DNA from: Eretmocerus hayati
Lineage: Eukaryota > Arthropoda > Insecta > Hymenoptera > Aphelinidae
Length of the DNA: 64,000 nt
NCBI GenBank assembly: GCA_029851415.1
Contig: CM056744.1
Coordinates: 117,832,838-117,896,837, forward strand
Reading direction: 5' to 3'
Positions 9,946-19,971 of this stretch are shown here, piece by piece (within the stretch, counting starts at the first letter, position 1; the number at the start of each line of letters is the position of its first letter). The notes below the pieces were generated by a model. The model made no database searches. It was not told the origin of the DNA and was given only the letters and a program-made list of their open reading frames with translations. The translations under genes and the position numbers were made by a program.

Positions 9946-10423
9946 GCGATCTTTGAGTGGGTTCAAGCCACGCCTTGATCGTGGATTAGTTGGATAGGTT
10001 CAGAATCGTCACAGTGACGCGAGGAACTGAATTACGAACATTCAACTTCTTCATCATCATGTTAAACTGCAAGTCGGTCCGACAGTAGCAAAGTTTGTAT
10101 ATCTTGATTGAACTTTGCCATCACGACAAAGAAATTATCCTGTTCTCTGAATATACGATTTCGGAACTTCCTTGAGACTATTTACCCCTTAGTTCGTTGT
10201 ATGTGGATATCGCTGAGATGGAAGGAAGGGTAGAAAGTTGGGGGATGCTGAATTTTCGGTTCATGTCAAGCCATCGAGGGTCTGGTCGGCCTTTTTTGGG
10301 TCGACGAGAAGGAGAAGGGCTCATGGAACAGTACTGCTCGGCGCGGTCGGTCGATGACTTTTCCGTGGCCCTCCCGCTCGAATTTAGTGAATTTTGGTCG
10401 AGGAGTGGGGGTAAGGTGGGGGC

Positions 10424-10488
10424 TATATAAAGGAGAGCGCAAGCCGGCCGGCAGTCAGTTTGCGCCGAGCGACCGACCAGTGAGGTCG
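10424..10488 (+). promoter_or_regulatory. TATA-Inr-DPE core promoter of repeat copy A
   Basis: TATATAAA at 10424-10431, initiator TCAGTT with A(+1) at 10457 (33 nt on), and GGTCG at 10484-10488, that is +28 to +32, fitting the arthropod DPE consensus RGWYV. The same three elements occur with the same spacing in copy B and within 1 nt in copy C. Confidence 0.65.
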
Positions 10489-10606
10489 ACGCTCCCGGTG
10501 CTAAAGAGAGGGATGGATGGATGTGTTGGTTGATGGGCATGTGGGTGGAAGAGATGGTTCATGGATGCGTGGGTGGGTGGGTGAGTGCGTGGGTGGATGG
10601 GTGTGT

Positions 10607-10810
10607 ATAGGGAAAACACTACGTAATGGTTGAGTCCCAAGGGAGGTTTTTCATATGGCTCCAGGCGATCTTTTCCTCCCACATCAAAAAGAAAAGAAGC
10701 GGGCCGACGGTGGTACGTCATCAGTCCAGTCCGTGGCTGGACTGGTGGCGTGGTCAGGAAACCCACCGGGGGATGGATGGATGGACGGATGGACGGATAG
10801 ATGGATGGAC

Positions 10811-10843
<33 letters not shown>

Positions 10844-11011
10844 TACAGGGAAAACACTACGTAATGGGTGAGTCCCAAGGGAGGTTTTTCATATGGCTCC
10901 AGGCGATCTTTTCCTCCCACATCAAAAAGAAAAGAAGCGGGCCGACGGTGGTACGTCATCAGTCCAGTCCGTGGCTGGACTGGTGGCGTGGTCAGGAAAC
11001 CCACCGGGGGA
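10607..11011 (+). repeat. Duplicated 165-bp module separated by (GGAT)n, copy A
   Basis: The module from GGGAAAACACTACGTAATGG to GAAACCCACCGGGG occurs at about 10612-10770 and 10848-11010, nearly identical, with a 77-bp GGAT/GGAC spacer between. Copies B and C have the same duplication with spacers of about 90 and 68 bp. Confidence 0.85.
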
Positions 11012-11582
11012 CTTCGGTGACTCCAGGGGGAAAGCCTCTCTTGGTGGCGGGGCGGGCTGGACCTCACGCTCCTGCGGAGGGGTGGCGCGGTCCGTCGAGT
11101 CGGATCTTCGGTCACGGGTCGCCTCTGAACGTGAGGAATTTAGTCAAGGTCGGTTCCAGGCGTTGCGCTCGCGTTGTAATCCGTCTACAGGGCTTGTCTT
11201 GTCTCCGATCGAACGGCGACGGCTCGGGGCAGTTGGTTCGGGTTGGCGGCTCTCACCATGTCTTCGCAGGTTCGTGATCTCCAGTCCAACCCAAAGCCAA
11301 GGGAGAACCCACCTGGAACTCGCCGGATTCTCCGCTCGGAGGTGAGCCTAAGGAGGTTGGAGGCTGGTGATCCTCACGAGCACGGGTGAGGTATATAGGG
11401 CTCCTGCCACGGACAGGTGCGATCTCCTCAACCGTTACCAAAAAAATAAGAGAAACGCGCCCAGAACGGTACCTCTCGGGTGGTGTGGAAAGCCGTTCAT
11501 TGCATACGGAAGTTCAACGATACGGGACCAAACATTGAGTAGTTTCGTGACTTTGGTACGTTGAAATCCTAGAAACGGCAAG

Positions 11583-12362
11583 GGTGCATGGATGGGATGG
11601 ATTGGATAGATAAAATGGACGGATGGCTGGATGTGATGGATGGAATGGATTGATTCTATGCATGAGATGGATGGATGAGATGGATGTGATGGATGAGATG
11701 GGCGGATGAGACGGATGTGATGGGACAGAGGGATTGGATGGAGGGACGGGATGGATGAGATCGATGGATGGGATGCGTGGGATACATGGGATGGCTGGAT
11801 AGATGGGATAGTTGGATGTATACAGGCGATAGATAAGATGGATGGATAGGAGGATGGATGGGGTTGATAGGATGGACGGGATGGATGATATGGATGGATA
11901 GCAAGAGTGGGATGAGTGTCATGAATGGATGGCATGGAAGGGAAGGACGGCATGGACGGATGAATTGATGGATGGGATCGATGGATGGGATGGGATGGAT
12001 TGATGGATAGCAGAGATGGGTTGCATGAAAAGCATGGATGGATGTATCGATGAGATAGACGGATGGGATCGATGGATGGAATGATGAATAGATGAACGGA
12101 TGGATGGATGAGACTGATGGATAGAGGTGATGGTTTGGGTGGATGGATGAATGGAATGCTTAGGATTGATGAATGGATGGATTGATGGGATTGATGGATG
12201 TGATGGATGGGATCGATGGGATGGATGTAATCGATGGTTAGATGGGATGGATTCTATGGATAGGATGGATGGATCGAATGAATGGGATGGATGGATGAAT
12301 GGCTGTGATGGATGGAATTATTGGAGCGAATGGAAGGATTGGATGGATGAATGGTTGGATCG
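11583..12362 (+). repeat. Degenerate GGAT-type satellite array (780 bp)
   Basis: Continuous GATGGATGGGATGGATT-like sequence with irregular units of four to five bases and frequent single-base variation. Long open frames through it arise because GGAT repeats lack stops in most frames. Confidence 0.9.
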
Positions 12363-12759
12363 ACTTAAGCAGGACGAAATCCCAGTCTCGGCAAAGAGCC
12401 AGCACTAGGTCCATTTGGCCAAACTGCTAGGGTAAGGTTCTCTCACAGTCTCGTATCACTATAAGCATGATTAATCGAACGTATACTCGTCCAACAGATC
12501 TCCTCGTCGGATATACAGCTGGAATTATCGGAACATTTCGGAAACCACATGTAAAATATAAAATCCCATGAAGACATATGATTATGGTATCCGAGGATTC
12601 TATGGTCATGTTTGATCAATGATTTTCAATGTGGATCCCCTCTCTCCAGTGCTTTAAACGTTGGAAACCTGAGAATCACCCTGGGAATGAATTCTCTACC
12701 TAATGTTCTATCAATATCGTCAAGTGATGTTCCACCAGCTGTAAATTAGCATACCGTCT

Positions 12760-15180
12760 CTCCCTGGGATAAAAATAGCTAATTCCCAATCCGATTCCAT
12801 ATATGAAGTCAAGACAGTTTGATCACGATTACACAATGAAAGATGCTCGAGAGTGAGCATAAAGCGGCTGATGACCATTATATCACGGATCTTTGGTACG
12901 AATGAGAAGGAAACACGGGGTCCAAGTAGCGGGTCTCCCAAAAAATTCCCCTTGTCTCAGGTCACATGGAAAATGAAGTATCGAAAGCATCCTCCCCAAA
13001 CAGGCCCCATCATAGGAGATATAGCAAAAAATATTCGACCACAATGGAAATTATCATACACGTGTACTACTGCGTAACATGGGCCTACACGGGCGATGCC
13101 AATGTTTTTCGATGTTTCTTGTGCAAGAGGTGTATTTGTTAGTCCTACTCTCCAAAAGTATTCGAGTCAAATTTCACTCGAAGTGAGTTGTTTTTTCACT
13201 TGATCCTCGAGTTGCTCATAATGTACCGTATGGAAAAAACCATCTATTTATTGATTGTTGAACGATATTGGAACTAGAATGCTGAATAGGAACAATGAAC
13301 TGCATGAGGCATAAGCACTTGCGACAAAGTTTAGAATTAACTCATGATTAGTTTTCACTGTACGATATTCACACTAACCATCTAACCAACTGAGCCATGA
13401 GAGATATTGTCAAATTATACTGAATAGCAGTGATGAGGGACGTTATGGCAACTAATCTCAAGTTTTCCGACCAAAGTGGGTTACTGTAACTCCACGCACG
13501 ACTATTTTTTCACATTTCCTTGTTAAGTAGCCTGAATGATTGATATTTCGTGTAATATGTATTCAAAATCGCAAATGAGGTTACAAATCTGATTGTTAAT
13601 TCAACATGAATAATTGCCATTTACGAATTGAATATCAATATATTCGATAGAATACATATAAGGAAAAATTAGAGGGTCCTGTTCAAATCGAATTACACAT
13701 TTAGATTCGAATTAAGAATGTTTTAGTAAAAGTGTCAAGATGATGATGTTGTTTTAGTTCATGTCGGCCGATTTTACTCAATCATCGAGTTAGTACAATC
13801 ACTCGATCGATCGAGTGACCAAAAATCATTATCAAAATCGGCTTGTAATTCTCCTCAATTTTCACTCGAAGGCGAGTCATTCGGTTAGATTTGGTTATTG
13901 ATTCGAGTTTCTATAATGAAAACCACTCGAATATTTCCAGAGAATAATATGTAATGACCCAGGTTCCCGGTCCTCTCCTTGTAAGTACAGTCTCGAGGAG
14001 ATCTCAGGAGTCCCTGCCTGCAACTTCGATGCTTTTTTCTACTTGTCACAATCATTCCTGGATGATTTTAGTTTTTGGCCAACCCAACTGCAAATTCAAT
14101 GCCCCTCGGAAAAATTACATTGCAACCCAACAGCTGGAATCGGAAGCTCATGTTCTTTCGATTTCAATTGCAAAACCCACTATAAATGAGCACATCACGG
14201 GGATGTACAAATGCTCAAGCAGCAACATACGGATGCTTCTCCTCAACCACGATTCAATCTACATTCCTCCAAAAGAGCTGCTCGCATCCCACTCAGCCTC
14301 CATTAATCCACCAGTTTATGTACATCAGTTCCACTAGAGTATCCATCCTTATCCTCCAACAAGAATCGATTCGATCTTCACTCGACCAACTCAACATAGA
14401 CTCCATTTTCAACTGTAGGTGTGTGTATTATACCACCATCACTACTCAAAGTCACGTATTAATATCGAAGGAAGTCGAGGGTAAGGCAAGATCGGTTACC
14501 CCGATGCTTTTCCCAGAGGGATGCATTATACATGTGTTTGCAGCTTGCTTCCGCACGGTTCACATCCATATAAACGTATATACATATATTTGTATGAGTG
14601 TGTTATATCGGGTTCTTTTTGGCCACTCTGGCGTATGTTCGACGTTTTTCCAGACGTTTAAATGTATGTTGAGGGACGGTTTAACATTTGGGATGATTCT
14701 ATGCGTTGTATATACGGATAAGACACCCTCGATCTTGGTTATTTGGAGCGGGAGATTGATAAATAATATTATTTCCTGAGTCGATTTCCCAAAGTGTGGC
14801 CTCGCCCCTATTGGTGATGTATCCATCTTAATCTTTTTCAAGCGTGGGTGGAGGTTGGGGTGGGGACTAGTGTGCTTTTGCGAGATGTATTGAATTTTTT
14901 ACGAGCTATCGCGCTGATTCTCTTAGAATTCAAGAGATGCCTCGCTGAGGGTATTGAATTTGTTTCGGGTTTGGAGATTGTGTGTGGATACTCGCATCAT
15001 TCATGTCCTCGTCCTTCTGATGGTGAAATATGTCGCTATTTCTTCGGAATGTGGCTATACATCTCTCTCCTGAGATTAGTTTCATGATGCAATATAATCA
15101 TTCCTGAAACACTAATACAGGTTCATAATCATTCGAAGAATCGATACGCTGAGAATTAGGATCCAGGAATATAAGGTAAA
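12760..15180. other. No supportable gene; weak hints of old repeats
   Basis: 12750-12810 matches 56031-56095 in inverted orientation (ACCGTCTCTCCCTGGGAT). At 13373-13405 the reverse complement of ATGGCTCAGTTGGTTAGATG resembles a tRNA A-box region but no B box follows. Around 13145-13935 CACTCGA/TCGAGTG motifs recur and the outer parts (TATTCGAGT) are inverted, possibly an eroded MITE. Frames at 13954-14779 and 14848-15087 resemble no family I know. Confidence 0.35.
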
Positions 15181-15184
15181 TGTA

Positions 15185-15560
15185 CCCAACTTGCCCAAAT
15201 TCAACCATTTTCTCAATAAGTATGGTCTGCTCCAACAATTTTCAACAAACTTTGACTCATTTTGAGGCTTATTTCAAAGTCTTCAAAACAAGCTGACGTT
15301 CAAATTTGACCAATTGAAGCCGAACTGTCTTAAATTTTCCAGAAAGTGATTCTTTGGAGTATACAAAAGGGTGTGCCGAACTTGCCCCCTTTAAGCTATT
15401 TTCTCGACAACTCTAGTCTACCTCAACATTTTCCAACGCATTTGAGCTCATTTTGAGGCTTGTTACAAGACCTTCAAAATGAACTCAACTACGTCTGATT
15501 TTGATGAATTAGAGCCGATGTGTCTTCAATTCCTCCGAAAAAATCATCAAATAGGTGGTT
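15185..15560. repeat. Tandem pair of diverged ~191-bp units
   Basis: CCCAACTTGCCC at 15185 and CCGAACTTGCCC at 15376 begin two units that share TTTTCTC, TCATTTTGAGGCTT and TTCAAAA blocks in the same order. Divergence is substantial, indicating an old duplication. Confidence 0.7.
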
Positions 15561-15669
15561 TTATCGCCGTGCGAGAACATTTGGGGCTTTTTGCCGGTCC
15601 CAAACATCATACCCGACCTACTTTGACGTGATTAATACGTTCTGAGCGGTGGAAAAAGTTGTATTGCAC

Positions 15670-16900
15670 ACCCTACTGAGATAAACATATGAGGGCATGT
15701 TGAGTACACTTCGATGAAGGCATCCTTGATCTACAGATCATCTCCGTGTTTTGCACATGAAACAGGTCGAAGTCCAAGTTTTGCGAGTCTTAAAATGGGT
15801 TTTGAAGGTTTCAATACAAGAAATCGAATGCACTACAGTACTTTGAGATTGGTTGCATTAAGAGAATTTGGTACCAGATTTAATGACGCTATTCTTTCGG
15901 GAATTTTCTAGCTGTGCAATTACGAAAAATGAAAAAATCACTCTGAATTTTCTGGAAAACACGGAATTAACCGGGGTCGATGCAAACTATTCATTTTCTC
16001 ATATTTTGACATAGCATTAGTAAAATGAATTGCTAGGGGGCAAAAAGTGCCCATTACTGAGAAGGCGTGTGGGGGTCAGTCGGGTACCTTAGAGAGAAAC
16101 TCTTATTCTCCAAAACCGAACTCCGACACACGACACCCGAACGTCATTTTTCTCGGCATCGCATTCATGGTGATTCTATTTCATGAGAAAGTAATGTTGA
16201 TGAATCGTTCTTCAAGGGTGCATCTGAATTTTTGTGCGGACTAGGATCAGAAACTGCGTCTGTAACAAGTTGCAATCCATGGATCTCAAAATGCTTAATA
16301 TTGATTCAGCTCTGGAATTTTTAAGAATGCCTCGACCAAAAGTGTACAGATAGTTGCAGAAAATCAATCTGTCATCGAATTTGAGTCAGTCTCTTAGAAA
16401 GTTGGCCGGAAGTCACAAGAGAACTATGTTTAATCTTCCCAAACCTTTACTTTTCATGACAGGATTTTGTTGTGAGATTGAATTACAGTTTGATTGTGAA
16501 GCAACTAGTGACACGTGGGCGCTGTGCAGCCCAGAAATATATTCCAATCGCATGTATTTCAGAATTCCGACGATACGAAATTTGACACGAGTTGTCCACT
16601 ACTTGTTATGATCTGAAGTGGTAAGAAAACTCGTCATTCGTCACCATTCACATAATTATTTTCTTAATTGCCGGCGGGTGCTTCCTAACGTATAAAACGG
16701 GCACGTTTTCGCTCACAAAAATCTCAAGATCTTCTCCGATTTTGGCCAAACGACGAGTTAAAGATTTTGAGATTTCTGTAAGTAAAGTTCAGCGTGCATG
16801 GCGACCGCATCGCCTGAATCATGACAACCCTTAAGGGATGTGTTTTCATAAAAGAAATGTATAATGTACAAGCTCTTCAGAAGAACTTATCACACATAGA
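15670..16900. other. No supportable gene; one small hairpin
   Basis: Frames at 15714-15911, 16047-16244 and 16354-16611 have no recognisable domain. At 16722-16780 AAAATCTCAAGATCTT pairs with AAGATTTTGAGATTT, a 60-bp hairpin. Confidence 0.4.
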
Positions 16901-16901
16901 G

Positions 16902-17577
16902 TATGGTGTCAGTTATTTCCCAGATTTGGATTTTCCTAGGTGCACATGCTCGAATCTTCCTTATTTGGTTAGTAAATGAAGAAAACACATCACCGGGGTA
17001 GTTTGGAGGAGCCCTTATAGTGCCCATTTGACACCACTTTTAACATTGGAGAGCCTACACCGGGCAATTAGCTCGCCTAACTCTCCATATCTCTGGGATC
17101 GCTTTATTTTTTCATGGCGCCTCTTGTCGCCTGGAAAATATCAAAACACACCATTTCAACGTAAAATTTCACAAGGAACACGATGAAACTCTCATTTCTG
17201 TGTTTTGAAGTGACCTTGGCGTGCTATTAGTGGTTCTTTAAAAAAACTGCTGATACAACCACATGGTCACTTTAGAGGTCAAATCTGAGAGTTTGGTCGT
17301 GATCTTCGTGGAATTTTACATCGAAATAGTGTAATTTGTTATTTTTCAGGCGCCAAGAGGTGCCATGAAAAATTAAAGCGATCCCAGAGATATGGAGAAT
17401 TAGGCGAGCAAATCGCCCGGTATGGGCTTTCCAATGTTAAAAGTGGTGTCAAATGGGCACTATAAGGGCACCTCTAAACTACCCGGCGATGTTTCTCCTC
17501 CATATCCCAACCAAATAAGGAAGATTTAAGCATGTGCACCTGGGAGAATCCAAATTTGTATAATAACTGTCACCCTA
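16902..17577. mobile_element. hAT-like foldback MITE with 8-bp target duplications
   Basis: The ends are TATGGTGTCAGTTAT (16902) and ATAACTGTCACCCTA (ending 17577), inverted with two mismatches. They are flanked by ACATAGAG (16894-16901) and ATATAGAG (17578-17585), an 8-bp duplication with one difference. The element is a near-complete palindrome about 17240: AACATTGGAGAGCC, TCTCTGGGATCGCTTTA and TGCCCATTTGACACCACTTT in the left arm recur inverted in the right. TAGGGTG-type ends and 8-bp duplications are hAT hallmarks; there is no transposase. Confidence 0.75.
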
Positions 17578-17737
17578 ATATAGAGGTAGTGTGATGCCAG
17601 ATTCAGTCCGTCTTCCTCTCTACCTGGACCGAATATTGTGATAATAATATTTTATGTTACAGCTTGAGCACGAGAAGAGCTGCTGCATAGTTTAGCCAGG
17701 TATGAGGGAGAGACTGAAAGATGGCACATCAGTAGTA

Positions 17738-18148
17738 TTCCAGGAGGAATATGATGGACTGAAGAGGGGGAAAGGAAGAATGAAGATAGAAGATGCCGAC
17801 AAGTGGCAGAAGAGAAAAGATAGAGAAGAGGAACGCTCACAATCGAGCGCGAGACATGCCGCTCATCCTGAAGTAATGCTCACGCGGTTCCGGGCTGAGA
17901 TGGTAGATGCAGGTGGATCTCCTTCTTGATTGCCCGATGCCCTAGGTATCGGAAATCAAGGGCAGAGGGATTTTACACGGCCGGGCCCACCTCTTAGTGG
18001 GCCTCACCCAAACCCGTGTCCCGCCTGGTATGGCCTGCGTGGACTATGCGTAGTCCGCGTAAGCTGAACCAGTCCGGTGTCTGGGGACGGATCCGAGGGA
18101 TCTTGAGACAGATTTTGCTCTCTAACCACCTTGAAAGAAAGAAAAAAG
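17738..18148 (+). mobile_element. Old 5'-truncated copy of the R1-clade element with 15-bp target duplications
   Basis: It matches the last part of the full-length element's 3' UTR (31705-32138) with numerous substitutions and small indels, ending in an A-rich GAAAGAAAGAAAAAA tail. It is flanked by GGCACATCAGTAGTA (17723-17737) and GGCACATCAGCAGTA (18149-18163), one mismatch in 15 bp, the signature of target-primed reverse transcription. The target is not (GA)n, unlike the copies at 25-36 kb. Confidence 0.85.
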
Positions 18149-18721
18149 GGCACATCAGCAGTAGGGCCCGTGCACCCCATGTATTGAGCCGCCCCTGACG
18201 CAAGTCAATGTTGCTCCGGACAGCAGCCTTTTGATATACATTCCGACGTGACGTTTCGGAGCGCTCGCGGGCGCCTATCGAGTTCATTATCGTGCGCGTT
18301 GTCCACGCCACCCGGAGCCCGTTCTTGGCATGATTGAGCCGAGGCTCCGGTGCGTGCATCAAGAGGCGCGGTAGCGCCTCGCTGGCGAGTATGAGCGGAC
18401 GAAAAATCGAGCGAGGCGCTGTGCCTATCTATACTTTGAATTGGGGTTTTTTAACCTCACTCTTTTTTTCTACTTGGATTATTAACGTCTTAGCGTTGCT
18501 CATAGAGCTCTGCAATGCTTTAGCAAAGCTTTTCTAAAGCGATTCAGAGTTCTGTACAATTATTTTCTCAATCCGAGCACTGGACGCGTTTTATTCAGCA
18601 CCGCAAAATTTCATGCCTTCGTTCTACATCTCAGTTCGATTTCACCAGCCCCGTGCTTCGACTCGAGAAATATCGAAACGTCTCACTACACATGTGTTGG
18701 GTATGTGAGATATGGTCGAGG

Positions 18722-18723
<2 letters not shown>

Positions 18724-18753
<30 letters not shown>
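18724..18753. repeat. (GA)n microsatellite, intact retrotransposon target paralog
   Basis: About 30 nt of AG repeats preceded by GGTCGAGGAAA and followed by GATAGAAGCGCGTGCGCAAG. Those two flanks are found 11 kb apart around the R1-type array in the second copy. Confidence 0.9.
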
Positions 18754-18757
<4 letters not shown>

Positions 18758-19206
18758 AGCGCGTGCGCAAGAGACGGCAGTCTGCAATGAGGCTGTCTGC
18801 TGCGTACCGGGCAACGCGGGCACCGACCAGCTGGTTTGTTATCGCGGATAAATGAATTTTCGAATTATCTGAATTTCTCGATTCTATAATTATTGCATCA
18901 GATGTGGATACTCGAAATCAGCCACGACTAGAGGTGACGTAAATATCAAAGCGCCCAGCGAGAAGACAGGGAGGAGAGATTCGTCTGCTTTGTTGTGTTT
19001 TGAGTGTTCGTCGAGGCTCCGCAATATGCTCTTGCCTATAGCTGCATGGCTCTCCAGATTGAACTGTGCAAAATATACACTCATAGTAGTGTATTTTTGT
19101 ATGGAAAAAATTACGGAGCCGTGTGTAAGAAATTCTCAAGTGCCGGGGGACAAGTGCTTGGAAAATTTGTGGTTACCCTTGGATTTTTATAACCAAGGAG
19201 TGAGAT

Positions 19207-19971
19207 CCCCCCCCCCCATTCACTTTTTTTTCAAAAGTAAAACTAGGCGAGTATGAGGTTTAGAAAAGAACCATTCATCTCCAGTACATCAAAATTTCAA
19301 ATTTTATACGACATGGTTTAAACTCTTGGAAGGAATGAGATCTAAAAAAACCATGTCGAGTATTTTTTGAGCCGATTTGTCACGATCAACATATCATCAC
19401 TGGTAGAGACTAGAGCCACTTTCCTCCAATCAAATATTTCTTTCACTTCATCCTAATGGTGGTGGTTGTACAATTTCTTAGTAGCTAATTGTCGCTGAAA
19501 TGACCCGAAGTTTAGGTGAGTAGAAGAGGTCAGGGGAATATCGAAATAGAGCAAATATAACTGAGTATATGATATGAGATTTTAGCGAATCATCATGAAC
19601 ACCAAATTAAACTCAGTTACATTTTCTCTATTTCGATATTCCCCTGTACCTCTTCTACTCACCTAAACTCCGGGTCATTTCAGCGACAATTAGCTAGTAA
19701 GAAATTGTCAAACCACCACCATTAGGATGAATTGAAAGAAAGATTTGATTGGAGGAAAGTGGCTCTAGTCTCTATCAGTGATGATATGTTGATCGTGACA
19801 AATCGGCTCAAAAAATACTCGACATGGTTTTTTTAGATCTCATTCCTTCCAAGAGTTTAAACCATGTCGTATAAAATTTGAAGTTTTGATGTACTGGAGA
19901 TGAATGGTTCTTTTCTAAACCTCATACTCGCCTAGTTTTACTTTTGAAAAAAAGTGAATGAGGGGGGGGGG
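19207..19971. mobile_element. Large palindrome (foldback element) with poly(C)/poly(G) ends, orientation 1
   Basis: Arms of about 365 bp (19207-19575 and 19610-19971) are nearly identical inverted copies bounded by a run of 11 C on the left and 10 G on the right, then CATTCACTTTTTTT/AAAAAAAGTGAATG. The central 40 bp (TATATGATATGAGATTTTAG...) is single copy. There are no open frames. The paralog at 36830-37586 has the arms and centre exchanged. Confidence 0.85.

Larger units (their letters stand above)
10190..12750 (+). repeat. Unclassified 2.5-kb satellite-bearing repeat, copy A
   Basis: Homologous to 52410-54245 (same strand) and 57440-60112 (opposite strand). Order: 5' section ending in a TATA-Inr-DPE promoter; a (GGTGGGTG)-like stretch; two copies of a 165-bp module separated by (GGAT)n; a shared 600-bp block; a degenerate GGAT satellite (11583-12362); and a 3' section that still matches copy C through CGTCAAGTGATGTT near 12740. 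There is no reverse transcriptase, transposase or terminal repeat. A short perfect inverted repeat, CAGTCCAG/CTGGACTG, lies in each module. It could be a non-autonomous polymerase II-transcribed retroelement or a complex satellite monomer; the sequence does not decide. Confidence 0.7.
18357..19971 (+). repeat. Composite 1.6-kb repeat, uninterrupted copy (empty site)
   Basis: From ATCAAGAGGCGCGGTAGCG at 18357 to the end of a palindrome at 19971, this matches 24959-25386 joined to 36366-37586, with small indels. It contains a (GA)n tract at 18724-18753, which is where the second copy is split by retrotransposons. Homology to the second copy ends at the right edge of the palindrome, so the palindrome looks like the 3' part of the repeat. 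No open reading frame of note. Confidence 0.85.

Noticed and set aside
10190..12750. Interpretation of the satellite-bearing repeat as a solo LTR
   Set aside because: It has an LTR-like promoter, but homology between copies A and C continues on both sides of any TG...CA pair I could place, and no target duplication was found.
13373..13405. Sequence resembling a tRNA A-box region on the minus strand
   Set aside because: No B box, T arm or acceptor stem at the right distance.
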